DNA of 64,000 nt from Siphonodentalium dalli (GCA_032622095.1 CP136068.1:58174025-58238024), one strand, 5' to 3'; positions 22,770 to 35,482 are shown, counted from the first letter of the stretch. Made by a program: numbers and translations. Notes: generated by a model from the sequence alone, not told the origin.

Positions 22770-23917
22770 TGAAAGTGTCAATGACACTGTAGCTCAACTT
22801 AGGTAGGGGAATAATTTAATGGTTGACAGTAAATGGAGGAATAGGAAAGGTGCTAATTGAAATGTCTAACATGTGCCAAAGGAATTAGTCATGCAAAGAG
22901 TAAAATCCAAGATGGCTGCTGGTGGCCATGTTTTTTGGCCAATTGACCCCAAAAGGACTCGTTTCCATCTACGTGTCATTGTTAACATCCATGACAAATT
23001 TCATGAAGATCTGACCAAAGCTATGACCTGTAGCCCGTGCCAAAGGATTTAGTCATGCAAAGAGTTAAATCCAAGATGGCTGCTGGCGGCCATGTTTTTT
23101 GGTCGAACGACCCCAAAATCACTCGTTCTCATCTACTTGTCAATACTAACATCTATGACATATTTCATGATGATCAGACGAACAGTACGACCTGTAGCCC
23201 GCGCCAATGGATTGAATTTTGAAATCAAAGATGGCTGCCAGCAGCCATGTTTTTTTGCCGAATGACTCCAAAATGACTCGTTCCCATTTACATGTCAATG
23301 GCGACATTCGTGACAAACTTCATAAACATCGGACCAAAGGTACGACCTGTAGCCCGCGCAAAAGGATTTAGTCATGCAAAGAGTAAACTCCAAGATGGCT
23401 GCTGGCGGCCATGTTTTTTGGCAGAACGACACCAAAATGACTCGTTCCCATCTACATGTCATTGTTAACTTCCATGAAGTTCCGACCAAAGCTACAACCT
23501 GTAGCCCGTACGGGGCCAAAGGATTTAGTCATGCAAAGAGTAAAATCCAAGATGGCTGCTGGCAGCCATGTTTTTGGGCCGAACGACCCCAAAATCACTC
23601 GCTCCCATCTACATGTCAATATTAACATCCATGACAAATTTCGTGATGATCAGACAAACAGTACGACCTGCAGCCCGCGCCAATGGATTGAATTTTGAAA
23701 TCCAAGATGGCTGCCAGCGGCCATGTTTTTTGGCCGAATGACACCAAAAGGACTCGTTCCCATCTACATGTCAATGTCAACATTCATGACAAATCTCAAA
23801 AAGATCAGATCAAAGGTATGACCTGTCGCCCGCGATAAAGGAAATTGTTGACGGACACACGCACGACGGACGCCAAACCATGGCAATAGCTCAAACTTAC
23901 AAAGTAAGTTGAGCTAA
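22770..23917 (+). mobile_element. Helentron-like family A element
   Basis: It starts TGAAAGTGTCAATGACAC at 22770 and ends AGCTCAAACTTAC, AAA, GTAAGTTGAGCTAA at 23917. About six monomers lie between, followed by 'cacacgcacgacggacg'. It is about 1.15 kb long and encodes no protein. The overlapping short frames in this stretch are monomer translations. Confidence 0.75.
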
Positions 23918-24543
23918 TAAGGAGAACAGCACTGACATTTGGTTGATAGATACATCTTGATATCCACTGAATCGTGAGCACATCAAAATCTTTGTCCGTC
24001 TTTCCTCTCCAGAGTTATCTCCCATATATATGTCAACCTCAAAATCTTTCTGATCGTCTGTTCTCACATAGCAAGAAAGATAGCTGGATTTATTTTTTAT
24101 GGTAGTGCTGGCCGTTGTCAATATACTACACAAAAATATTTTGGACAGGGTCGGACTTGCATTTTTTGGTTAGGGTGGGGGTGAAAATTTTCGCAATTTG
24201 TTTTTTTGCGAAGATTTCAACCATTTTTACTACCATGTATCTACAGGACGTACTAATGATCCTCCTGAAATAATTTTGTAAATCGGTTGAGAAATGTCAA
24301 AGTTACAGACCATCGAATATTAAATAATTTGGCTAATGAAGGAGCATGGGTGAGGGCGAGACCATACCGGGGAGGCGACGAGACCATGCCGGGTGGTGAT
24401 ACCATGTCGGGGTGGTGAGACCAGGCCGAGGGTGGCGAGACCAGGCTGACCGGTGGCCGATGTAAACGTCGGATTTAGCAAAAAAAAACAAAAACAAGTC
24501 CAGCGGAATAATATTTTTATTGCGTGCTCCAGATGGGAAGATA
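23918..24543. other. Non-coding with GC-rich minisatellite
   Basis: At about 24350-24465 there are imperfect units of roughly 20-24 bp built on 'gaccatgccgggtggtga' and 'gagaccaggcc', unusually GC-rich for the window. The rest is AT-rich with no recognised coding motif. Confidence 0.55.
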
Positions 24544-25735
24544 GTCCAGTGCATTTATGAGAAAATAGGGCTGAACCTCAAAATAATTGCAACACAAAAG
24601 ATTTTGTTTTATATTGGTTGGAAGCATCATAGAGTATACTCAGCTATAAATCAACAAAAATCTGAACATGCGAAATGGCCTTATTGAGGCAAAAAGTGGC
24701 TAAAATGATGAAAATTTGGTGAAAAATGGAGATTAACATTTTTTTGTTAATAACTCTTAATGTAAACATACAATTGTTATATTTTCACAACGATAAACTG
24801 TGGTACAGTTGTATCCAAGATTTTGTATCATTTTATTCTATAAATATTAATGAAATTTTCGAAATTTGGGTCAAAAAGTTCTACAATAACTCTTGATGCA
24901 GTTGTAAAATTGTCATAACTGGGCTTGGAACTATTGTTATATTGTTATATCCACAATTGTGGGTTTTTTCATGTTGTTACTACAAGCAAATAATCAAAAT
25001 AATCAAAATATTTTAGGGTGAAAAGATGTAAAAATGGCAAGAAATCCAGAGAAATCAGAGACAAATGGAATTTCACATTACATGTTTATGCATTAGAAAA
25101 TTGCCATAGTTGGACTTGGACTGTTGTCAGTCAGTTATATATGGGATTTTCCATCAATTTTGGGCCAGCTTGTGGTATCAATGACACTAAGTTGTCCATA
25201 TCTTGTGACAAAATATTGAAAAAAGAGAAAAAAATATAGAAATTCATTAAAAAATATATAAAATTTTGAAAAAATAATAAGTCTGGATAGATCGTTCTGA
25301 TTTTCTGATAAGGCATGTGCACCTCCTATTGCTTTTGCAGTCCGTTTTACATTTACAACGAATGATGTTCAGTAGTTCTTTTGGAGCTGGTGGTTCCTCA
25401 CATTTGATAGGATTAAGCCGCCCATCCTTAACCTGCCATCCCCAATCAGTTGGTTCCAAATTAAGCCCTTCCAAAACTGCACCTGGTGATAGTGTGTGTA
25501 AATTAAATCCTTTTCTACCTAAAAGTCTGACACAGCAGGTTACATCACCTCTGGTCGGCGCTTTGGCAACAGTGATAAGCCTCTGAAACAAGAGTTGTGG
25601 GTCGATGTGTACAACGTCGTTGTCAATCTTGAGAGACAGAGCACTCATAATTATTGCTTGGGATGTTCCCTTGAATACATTATAAACACATTACATCTTT
25701 CCCTCCCATGATCATAAGGATCTTCCTGCCTATTG
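24544..25735. mobile_element. Partial element sharing the foldback terminus, with a CXC gene fragment
   Basis: It begins GTCCAGTGCATTTATGAG, then 'aacctcaaaataattgcaac'. The same terminus occurs at 25736 (same orientation) and 28059 (inverted). The minus-strand CXC fragment (25247-25648) lies inside. No matching opposite terminus was found before 25736, so this is probably a truncated relative of the adjacent foldback element. Confidence 0.45.
25247..25648 (-). pseudogene. Second CXC-domain element protein fragment, internally deleted
   Basis: The 133-codon minus-strand frame has DPQLLFQRLITVAK near its start, which I recall as an upstream block of the same family as 8453-8842. Soon after comes the C-terminal block DWGWQVKDGRLNPI, PPAPKELLNIIRCKCKTDC and RRCTC. 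In an intact member these blocks would be separated by several hundred residues including the DGYG and DDTD motifs, so an internal deletion is likely. The cysteine cluster is cut short after CTC, and the frame ends in low-complexity sequence. No splice sites were identified that would rescue it. The biochemical function of the family is unknown to me. Confidence 0.55.
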
Positions 25736-28059
25736 GTCCAGTGCATTTATGAGAATAAAGTGCCAAACCTCAAACTAATTGCAACACAATGTTTCTTAGC
25801 AGGAATAAGTCTATTAACCAATTATAAACAACAAACTAAAAATCAAAAAAGATCAAGAAAGGCGAATTTGATAAATTTTGTGAAATAAATTTAGTAAAAT
25901 TTTATAGCTTTACAAGGATGTTTATAAAAAACTTCTTTTCACATGAGCTTCCATTTATATATCCATTTTGTTGAGTACACAATCCTGATAACAGAACAGA
26001 AAACATTTTCCAGATACGTTGAGAATTTTTCGAGTTATGTGCCTCCAAAATTGGGAGTTTGTCTAATTTCGGAGCCTCAATTTCTGAAGAATTAGCTAAA
26101 ATCGATATTTTAGGGTCTAGTATTTTAAAAACTAGAGAACAATGAAGGGATATCTTACTGTTGTATTAGTTGCCTCACTATATTGTGCACAAAAATGATT
26201 TCTTTATGCATCTATGATCGAGAAGACAAAAATATTCTTAAACAAAATGTGTGTTCCATTGTATGGACTTAGCCAAATTTGCCTTGTGACACAGAACTGG
26301 TGTGATGAAATACCATATTTGAGGTCATACAACTCAATAAATTGATATCCATATGCCCTGTATTTCTCAAAACCTGTTACGTATACTAGGTTAAATACAC
26401 TGTGCTGGAATTGCTAAACACATATCTGCCATAATCAACTTATGGCCCTATGAATCCTTTGTATTGACTCATTTCCAAAAATGCCATTTTGGACTGTTTT
26501 GTGGTGTTTTTGTCCATTTAAAAAAAAAATTTGTGCACAAATAGTAAACAACAATGAATACAATTAGTGTTTAATGTGTAAAATCATTTGAACGTTCCTC
26601 CTAAAACACTTAAGTGTTGGGAAAAATATGATTACATTGGTTATGCCAATCAACAGTCACTGGATTTCACATATTTTTCAAGAAACTGACTCCAAATTTG
26701 AATGTTGATAATGGGGTAGGTGAAATCACAAAGGCTATGATCTTGTCACCATATTCTAGTCATTGGAGACAAAGGGTTGTTTTATTCCAGTTTGTGCAGA
26801 TTATTCTTGCATGGTAAACAGTTTAGTACTTTAATAATTATTAGATGTTTATTTAAAGCTTTTAACAGCATGTTATATAGAACCAGCCCGAAATAATGAT
26901 TCGCCATTTCGCCATTGAGTTAACGGCAACAAAAAGGATCGTAGCTCTAAATATGAACATCAAAACAGGAAGCAGTTTACTCTGTATGAAAGAATGAGGT
27001 TTGTAGGAGCTGGTCACTGCTGGTGATGTTAAAGTTTTATGAATCAAGGTCCATATTTTCTAGATTTTGTCAATATGGTTTCCCCTACCCCATTTTTCAG
27101 ATATTCAAATTTGGCATTGATCAGTTTCCAGAAAAATTAGTGAAATTCAGTGACATTCATTGACATATCCAACATAAGGCATTTATTTCAACACTAAAGT
27201 GTTTCAGGAGGAAAGTTCAAATGATTTTGCAAATTAAACATACATTGTTTTTACAAATTTATATACAAAAACCTTTAAAAATGAACAAAAAACGCCCCAA
27301 AATGGCATTTTTAGATGAGTCATTTCTAAAGATTAATAGGGCCATAATTTGATTTTCTACTCCATGATTTGGGAAATTTCTTTACAGTGTCTTTAACGAT
27401 GTATACTTAAGTGATTATGAGAAAGACAGGGAATATGGATATATAATTATTGATTTGTATGACATCAAATATGCTATTTCATCACGCCGGTTCTGGACCA
27501 CAGGCAAATTTGGCTGTCCATACAAATGGTGGAACACACATTTTGTTTAAGAATATTTTTGTCCTCTCAATCATAGATACATAAAGAAATCATATTTTGT
27601 GCACAACCTAGAGAGGAAATGACTAAAACAACAAGGAATCCCTTCATTTTTCTTTATTTTATAAAATACAAGACCTTAAAAAATGGATTTTAACTAATTC
27701 TGAGAAATTGAGCCTCCGAAATTAGACAAACTCCAAATTTTGGAGGCACATAACTCAAAAAATACTCAACGTGTCTAGGAAAGGTTTTCTGTTCTGTAAT
27801 CAGGGTTGTGCACTCTACAAAATGGATATATAAATGGAAGGACATGTGAAAGGAAGTTTTTTTATAAACATCCTTAAAAAGCTATAAAATGAGTATTTTA
27901 CCAAATTTTGACAAATTTATTTCACAAAATTCATCAATTTCGCATTTCTTGATTCTTGTTGACTTTTAGTATATTATTTGTGATGGGTTAAAGTACTTAT
28001 TCCCACTGAGAAACTTTGTGTTGCAATTATTTTGAGGTGAAACCATAAATGCACTGGAC
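25736..28059. mobile_element. Foldback element with about 1-kb inverted arms
   Basis: The left arm (25736 to about 26730) and right arm (about 27070-28059) are inverted copies. The termini are GTCCAGTGCATTTATGAG and its inverse. Internal landmarks include 'gcctcaatttctgaagaatt' against 'aattctgagaaattgagcc', 'gtgcacaaaaatgatttc' against 'gaaatcatattttgtgcac', and 'aatggggtagg' against 'cctaccccatt'. The centre of about 350 bp has no coding motif. Divergence of the arms indicates an old insertion. Confidence 0.75.
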
Positions 28060-28608
28060 TAAGAGTGATTCGGACCGGAATATACCATTTATCAGTTTCT
28101 TGTCCCAACCGTTACCGATCTACATAATGGACAAGAAAATGACCTATTTTTGACCTAATTCCAATGGGCTAATTGATGAGTAAGGTTAATGCAGGAGCGG
28201 GTATGCTGGTATCTCACAGGTAGGCCCCCCTAAGATTGATAGCTCTACTATAACAGCAACCTGCCCAACAGCGAGCGAGCCTCAGGTGGGTTCAGACTTT
28301 GCAAATTCCAACAAAAATCAAAGGGGGGAAATTGTCTAAAAAATGAAACATCGAGATAAAAATTTTCTGAGTAGTGGATATGATAGATAGTATCCAAGCG
28401 CAACTTATTGATGTCTGCTTAATTGGCGCCAAGGTCGAAGGTTTACTCGTAGCGAGGCTTTATAATGTAAATAAGTTTTGTTAAGTGCTGTATCACTAAC
28501 CTAGTTTTCTCGCCAAATCCGACCGGGTTAATGAAGGAGAGAGCTAATGCAGGAGCAGGTACGTCGATATACTTCTGGTAATATCCGAAAGTTTGACCGC
28601 TCTACTAA
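28060..28608. repeat. Dispersed repeat D (copies 1 and 2, left part)
   Basis: The block 'aatgcaggagcgggta' to 'gctctactataacagcaacctg' (28180-28265), with following 'aggtgggttcag', recurs as 'taatgcaggagcaggtac' to 'gaccgctctacta' at 28546-28608. The latter is continued after the A5 element by 'acaaagcaacctg' and 'gaggtgggttcaa' (31052-31260). A third left part lies at 32575-32670. No coding content was seen. Confidence 0.55.
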
Positions 28609-31051
28609 TGAAAGTGTCAATGACACTGTAGCTCAACTTAGGTAGGGGAATAATTTAATGGTTTACAGTAAATGGAGAAATAGGAAAGATCCTGATTGAA
28701 ATGTCTTACCTGTGCCAAAGGATTTAGTCATGCAAAGAGTAAAATCCAAGATGGCTGCTGGTGGCCATGTTTTTTGACCGATTGACCCCAAAATGACTCG
28801 TTCCCATCTACACGTCATTGTTAACATCCATGACCAATTTCATGAAGTTCCGACCAAAGCTACGACCTGTAGCCCGCGGGAAAGGATTTAGTCATGCAAA
28901 TAGTAAAATCCAAGATGGCTGCTGGTGGCCATGTTTTTTAGCTTAACGACCCCAAAATCACTCGTTCCCATCTACATGTCAATATTAACATCCATGACAA
29001 ATTTCATGATGATCAGACTAACAGTATAACCTGTAGCCCTAGCCAATGGATTTAATTTTGAAATCCAAGATGACCACCAGTGGCCATGTTTTTTGGCCGA
29101 ATGACCCCAAAATCACTCGTTTCCATCTACATGTCAATGTCAACATTCATGACAAATTGCATAAAGATCAGACAAAAGGTACGACCTGTAGCCTGTGCTA
29201 ATGGATTGAATTTTGAAATCATAGATGGCCGCTGGCGACCATGTTTTTCGGCCGAATGACCCCAAAATGACTCGTTCCCATCTACATGCCATTGTTAACA
29301 TTCATGACAAATTTTATCATGATCAGACTAAAGGAACGACCTGAAGCCTGTGCTAAAGGATTTAGTCATACAAAGAGTAAAATCCAAGATGGCTGCTGGC
29401 GGCCATGTTTTTCGGCTGAATAACCCCAAAATGACTCGTTCCAATCTACATGTCATTGTTAACATTCATGACAAATTTTATGATGATCAGACTAAAGGTA
29501 CGACCTGTAGCCCGTGCTAAAGAATTTAGTCATACAAAGAGTAAAATCCAAGATGGCTGCTGGCGGCCAAAAAACTAAATTACTCGTTCCCATCTGCATG
29601 TCAATATTAACATCCATGACAAATTTCATGATGATCAGACGAACAGTACGACCTGTGGCCCATGCTAATGAATTAAATTTTGAAAACAAAGATGGCTGCT
29701 GGCGGCCATATTTTTCGGCCGAATGACCCCAAAATGACCCGTTCCCATCTACATGCCATTGTTAACATCCATGACAAATTTTATGATGATAAGACTAAAG
29801 GTACAAACTGTAGCCCGTGCTAAACGATTTAGTCATACAAAGAGTAAAATCCAAGATGGCTGCTGGCGGCCATGTTTTTTGGCCGAATAACCCCAAAATG
29901 ACTTGTTCCCATCTACATGTCATTACTAACATTCATGACAAATTTTATGATGATCAGACTAAAGGTACGACCTGAAGCCCGTGCTAAAGGATTTAGTCAT
30001 ACAAAGAGTAAAATTCAAGATAGCTGCTGGCGGCCATGTTTTTCGGCCTAATGACCCCAAAATGACTCGTTCCCATCTACATGTCATTGTTAACATTCAT
30101 GACAAATTTTATGATGATCAGACTAAAGGTACGACCTGTAGCCTGTGCTAAAGAATTTAGTCATACAAAGAGTAAAATCCAAGATGGCTGCTGGCGGCCA
30201 TGTTTTTTGGCCGAATAACCCCAAAATGACTCGTTCCAATCTACATGTCAATATTAACATCCATGACAAATTTCATGATGATAAGACGAACAGTACGACC
30301 TGTGGCGCGTGCTAATGAATTGAATTTTGAAATCAAAGATGGCTGCTGGCGGCCATGTTTTTTGTCGGAATGACCCCAAAATGACTCGTTCCCATCTACA
30401 TGCCATTGTTAACGTTACATCCATGACAAATTTTATGATTATCAGACTAAAGGTACGAACTGTAGCCCGTGCTAAAGGATTTAGTCATACAAAGAGTAAA
30501 ATCCAAGATGGCTGCTGGCGGCCATGTTTTTTGGCCGAATGACCCCAAAATGACTCGTTCCCATCTACATGTCATTATTAACATTCATGACAAATTTTAT
30601 GATGATCAGACTAAAGGTACGACCTGAAGCCCGTGCTAAAGGATTAAGTCATACAAAGAGTAAAATCCAAGATGGCTGCTGGCGGCCATGTTTTTCAGCC
30701 GAATTACCCCAAAATGACTCGTTTCCCATCTACATGTCAATGTTAACATTCATAACAAATTTCATGACAATAAGACGAACAGTACGGCCTGTAGCCTGTG
30801 CTGATGGATTGAATTTTGAAATCCAAGATGGCCGATGGCAGCCATGTTTTGTTTCCGAATGACCCCAAAATGACTCGTTCCCATCTACATGTCAATGTCA
30901 ACATCCATGACAAATTTCATAGTAATCGGACCAAAGGTACGAACTGTAGCCCGTGCTAAAGAAAATTGTTGACGCATCACGCACACACGCACGGACAACG
31001 GATACCAAGCCATGGCAATAGCTCAAACTTTACAAAGTAAGGTTGAGCTAA
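28609..31051 (+). mobile_element. Helentron-like family A element, long copy (A5)
   Basis: At about 2.44 kb it is the longest A copy here, with roughly 14 monomers between the standard 5' end and the 3' hairpin (GCTCAAACTTTAC, AAA, GTAAGGTTGAGC). Most of its monomers are a distinct subfamily, with 'agtcatacaaagag' in place of 'agtcatgcaaagag' and 'cccgtgctaa' in place of 'cccgcgccaa'. It sits inside repeat D. Comparison with D copy 1 shows no obvious target duplication. Confidence 0.75.
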
Positions 31052-31718
31052 CAAAGCAACCTGACCAATGGAGAGCTCGTGTTGAGGTGGGTTCAAATTG
31101 GCAAATTCCAACAAAAACCAAAAGTTGAAAAATACTTCAAAATATCAAACACGGAGATACAATTTTGCTGATGAGCGGGTGTGATAGGGGTATCAACGCC
31201 CAACTCTGGTGCGATTTCTTCAGTTTCAGAGCAAAGGGTTTACTAGTGGCGACGCTATATATCCAGGGACATATCCAGGCCATTTTTCATACCGTTTACC
31301 GGTTTGGGCGCCCAAACTCCAGGCGCCCAAAAAAAAATTGGGACAAATTTTTTTCTTCTTTCAATTTAGGTCTCAATTCATATCATAACAAGATGCAAAA
31401 CATTATATATTTATATATATTGACATAAGACATTTAAGTTTACAAAAATATTTAAGTTTAACAGTTGGAATCGTACTGTAAAAGTATGTTTGGCTTTATC
31501 TAGCTTTCATCTGTGAAAACTTCGAATAGTTTGAGTTAAGGTTTGTTATCATTCAGACTTTAGTATTTCAATCAAATACAGTACAGGAACAGTGACAATT
31601 TCATCAAATCAACATGGTTATCAGGTGGGATCTCATAACACCAAATGAAAAATTAACATAGAGATTAGTACTAATAGTAATTACTAACTTAACATTGTTT
31701 CTGTACTAGTATATTATG
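31052..31718. other. Repeat D right part, then non-coding sequence
   Basis: 31052 to about 31260 is the downstream half of repeat D interrupted by A5. A GC palindrome TTGGGCGCCCAA lies near 31303-31314. The remainder is AT-rich without recognised features. Confidence 0.45.
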
Positions 31719-32095
31719 TACCCTGCTGGACAAAACAAGTGTCCACTTAACCGCGGTGCAGTTAGCATTGCCACCCTAGCTGAAATGCAACCTCACCTAC
31801 AGTTGGGCCGCGGTGTACTTGCCGTTCGGCCATGGTGTAGTTGCTGCGGTGTGCGTTCATTAAACTGAAAAACCAGAATTCTGACCAGTGTGTACCTGTA
31901 CATGCCGTTCGGTCGGGGTTTAGTTGTCGTTTGGTCATGGTGTACTTGCCGTTCGGCCGTAGTGTACTTGCCGTTCGTCCATGGTGAACTTGCCGGTAGG
32001 CTGCGGTGCTCAAATGCAGTTACAAACTCGGACACCGCGGCCAAACAGCAAATAAACCGCGGTGTCAATGGACACTTATTTTGTCCAATTGGGTA
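31719..32095. mobile_element. MITE with about 30-bp TIRs and an internal minisatellite
   Basis: The left end TACCCTGCTGGACAAAAC, then 'aagtgtccac', is mirrored by 'tggacactta' and TTTTGTCCAATTGGGTA. Both arms continue into ACCGCGGTG. The interior (about 31810-32000) has imperfect 23-24-bp units built on 'gtgtacttgccgttcggcc'. No transposase is present. Short frames on both strands here only reflect the minisatellite. Confidence 0.7.
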
Positions 32096-32748
32096 TGTGT
32101 CTCTCACGTGAATTTTAGAAAATAGCCCATTATATGAATTGAGTGATAATGGTATTAAAGTCTCATTTCAAGCAGGATAAGCGTAATCCATTGAACCAAA
32201 AGATATCTGACAATAACTTATAGCATTTCCAATCCATACATACATGTATATACCGGTACAAATTTCCAAAGTTATGCTTGAGAAACTGGATCAAATTGAC
32301 TTCTCAGTAAAATTCAAAATAATGACTCAAAGAGCCCTATATTAGCTTTCAATGCAATGGATTTTTCCAGGGGGAAAACGTACCCCTCCCCCTCCCAAAC
32401 CTTCCTCTGCTCAGGCCTTCAGGATATGCCTTCGGAAAATCATTGCCCAAAAACAGGTATCCCCAAAAAATCCCTGGATCTTTCACTGATAGCGTAATAC
32501 GTACTACATGCAGATGAACACAGCCTGCCATAGATATATGGCAAAACTCGAAATTCTCCAATATCATGTCAAATTCAAACAGGCTAATGAAGGAGCGAGT
32601 GAAATGCGCTAGCAGGTACATCGGTATACAATAGGTACATCGTGGAAGTTTGACTGTCGTGGTTTAAAAGCAATCCGTCTTAACAGAGCTTGCATCGGTG
32701 TGGGTCGAGGCTTTTGGCTAATTCGAGTAAATCTCAGAGTAAAACAAA
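32096..32748. other. Non-coding; partial repeat D at the right
   Basis: A pyrimidine-rich stretch lies at 32380-32410. 'gctaatgaaggagcgagtg' to 'gaagtttgactg' (32582-32660) resembles the left part of repeat D. Nothing else was recognised. Confidence 0.4.
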
Positions 32749-34629
32749 TGAAAGTGTCAATGACACTGTAGCTCAACTTAGGTAGGGGAATAATTTAATG
32801 GTTGACAGTAAATGGAGGAATAGGAAAGGTGCTAATTGAAATGTCTAACCTGCGCCAAAGATGGCTGCTGGCGGCCATGTTTTTTGTCGGAATGACCCCA
32901 AAATGACTCGTTCCCATCTACATGCCATTGTTAACATCCATGACAAATTTTATGATGATCAGACTAAAGGTACGACCTGTAGCCCGTGCTAAAGGATTTA
33001 GTCATACAAAGAGTAAAATCCAAGATGGCTGCTGGCGGCCATGTTTTTTGGCCGAATGACCCCAAAATGACCCGTTCCCATCTACATGTCATTATTAACA
33101 TTTTAGACAAATTTTATGATGATCAGACTAAAAGTAGGACCTGTAGCCCGTGCTAAAGGATTTAGTCATACAAAGAGTAAAATCCAAGATGGCTGCTGGC
33201 GACCATGTTTTTTGGCCCAATGACCCCAAAATTACTCGTTCCCATCTACATGTCATTGTTAATATACATGACAAATTTTATGATGATCAGACTAAAGGTA
33301 CGACCTGCAGCCCGTGCTAAAGAATTTAGTCATACAAAGAGTAAAATCCAAGATGGCTACTGGCGGCCATATTTTTTGGCCAAATGACCCCAAAAAGACT
33401 CATTCCCATCTACATGTCAATATTATCATCCATGACAAATTTCATGATGATCAGAAGAACAGTACGACCTGTGGCCCGTGCTAATGGATTAAATTTTTTA
33501 ATCCAAGATGGCCGCTGGCGGCCATGTTTTTTGTCCGAATGACCCCAAAATTACTCGTTCCCATCTACATGTCATTATTAACATTTTTGACAAATTTTAT
33601 GATGATCAGACTAAAACTAGGACCAGTAGCCCGTGCTAAAGGATTTAGTCATACAAAGAGTAAAATCCAAGATGGCTGTTGGCGACCATGTTTTTTGGCC
33701 CATTTTGGGGTCGTTCGGCCAATAAACATGGCCGCCAGCAGCCATCTTGGATTTTACTCTTTGCATGACTAAATCCTTTGGCCCGGGCTACAGGTCGTAC
33801 CTTTGGTCATGTTTTTTGGCCGAACGACCCCAAAATCACTCGTTCCCATCTACATGTCATTATTAACATCACTGACAAATTTCATGATGATCAGACGAAC
33901 AGTACGACCTGTAGCCCGCGCCAATGGATTGAATCTTGAAATCCAAAATGGCTGCCAGCGGCTATGTTTTTTGGCTGAATGACCCCAAAATGACTCGTTT
34001 CCCATCTACATGTCAATTTCAACATTCATGACAAATTTCATAAAGATCAGACTAAAGGTACGACCTGTAGCCCGCGTCAAAGGATTTAGTCATGCAAAGA
34101 GTAAAATCCAAGATGGCTGCTGGCGGCCATGTTTTTTGCCCGAATAACCCAAAAATGACTCGTTCCCCATCTACATGTCATTGTTAACATCCATGACAAA
34201 TTTTATGATGATCTGACCAAAGGTACGACCTGTAGCCCGTGCTAAAGGATTTAGTCATGCAAAGAGTAAAATCCAAGATGGCTGCTATGTTTTTTGGCTG
34301 AATGACCCCAATATTACTCGTTCCCATCTACATGTCAATATTAACATCCATGACAAATTTCATGACGATCAGACGAACAGTACGGCCTGTAGCCCGTGCT
34401 AATGGATTGAATTTTGAAATCTAAGATGGCCACTGGCGGCCATGTTTTTTTTCCGAATGAGCCCAAAATGAATCATTCCGGTACAAATGTTGATGTCAAC
34501 AGCTATGACAAATTTCATAATGATCCGATCAAAGGTACGACCTGTAGCCTCTATTGTTGACGCCTTACGCACACACGGACGACAAAGTCATGGCAATAGC
34601 TCAAACTTTACAAAGTAAAGTTGAGCTAA
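32749..34629 (+). mobile_element. Helentron-like family A element with one inverted monomer (A6)
   Basis: The standard 5' end is at 32749. The 3' hairpin ends GAGCTAA at 34629. The core is of the 'agtcatacaaagag' subfamily at the left and the 'agtcatgcaaagag' subfamily at the right. The switch coincides with a reversed piece of monomer at about 33697-33810 ('ccattttggggtcgttcggc', 'agccatcttggattttactc', 'ctacaggtcgtacctttggt'). It encodes no protein. Confidence 0.72.
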
Positions 34630-35482
34630 CAAGATGGCTGCTGGTGGCCATTTTTTTTGGCCAATTGACCCCAAAAGAACTCGTTCCCATCTACGTATAA
34701 TTGTTAACATCCATGACAAATTTTATGAAGATCTGACCAAAGCTACGACCTACAAATTTCATGATGATCAGACGAACAGTACGGCCTGTAGACCGCGCCA
34801 ATGGATTGAATTTTGAAATCCAAGATGGCCGCTGGCAGCCATGTTTTTTGGCCGAATGACCCCACAATGATTCGTTCCCATCTACATGTCAATGTCAACG
34901 TTCATGACAAATTTTATAAAGATTAGACTAAAGGTACGACCTGTAGCCCGCGTCAAAGGATTTAGTCATGCAAAGAGTAAAATCCAAGATGGCTGCTGGC
35001 AGCCATGTTTTTTGGCCGAACAACTCCAAAATCACTCGTTCCCATCTACATGACAGTGTTAACATCCATGACAAATTTCATAAACTTCCGACCAAAACAA
35101 CGACCTGTAGCCCGCGTCAAAAGGATTTAGTCATGCAAAGAGTAAAATCCAAGATGGCTGCTGGCAGCCATGTTTTTTGGCCGAACGACCCCAAAATCAC
35201 TCGTTCCCATCTACATGTCATTATTAACATCAATGACAAATTTCATGATGATCAGATGAACAGTACGACCTGTAGGCCGCGCCAATGGATTGAATCTTGA
35301 AATCCAAGATGGCTGCCAGCGGCCATGTTTTTTGGCCGAATGACACCAAAATGACTCGTTCCCATCTACATGTCAATGTCAACATTCATGACAAATGTCA
35401 TGAAGATCAGACCAAAGGTACAACCTGTAGCCCGTGCCAAAGGAAATTGTTGACGGACACACGCACACGCGCACACAGACTT
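34630..35482 (+). mobile_element. 5'-truncated family A element abutting A6
   Basis: Monomers begin directly after the A6 terminus with 'caagatggctgctggtggcc' and run to 'gacacacgcacacgcgcac', where the 3' hairpin is missing. An internal deletion joining 'gctacgacctac' to 'aaatttcatgatgatcag' (34740-34760) is shared with the element at 39369, so the two belong to one sublineage. Confidence 0.65.
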
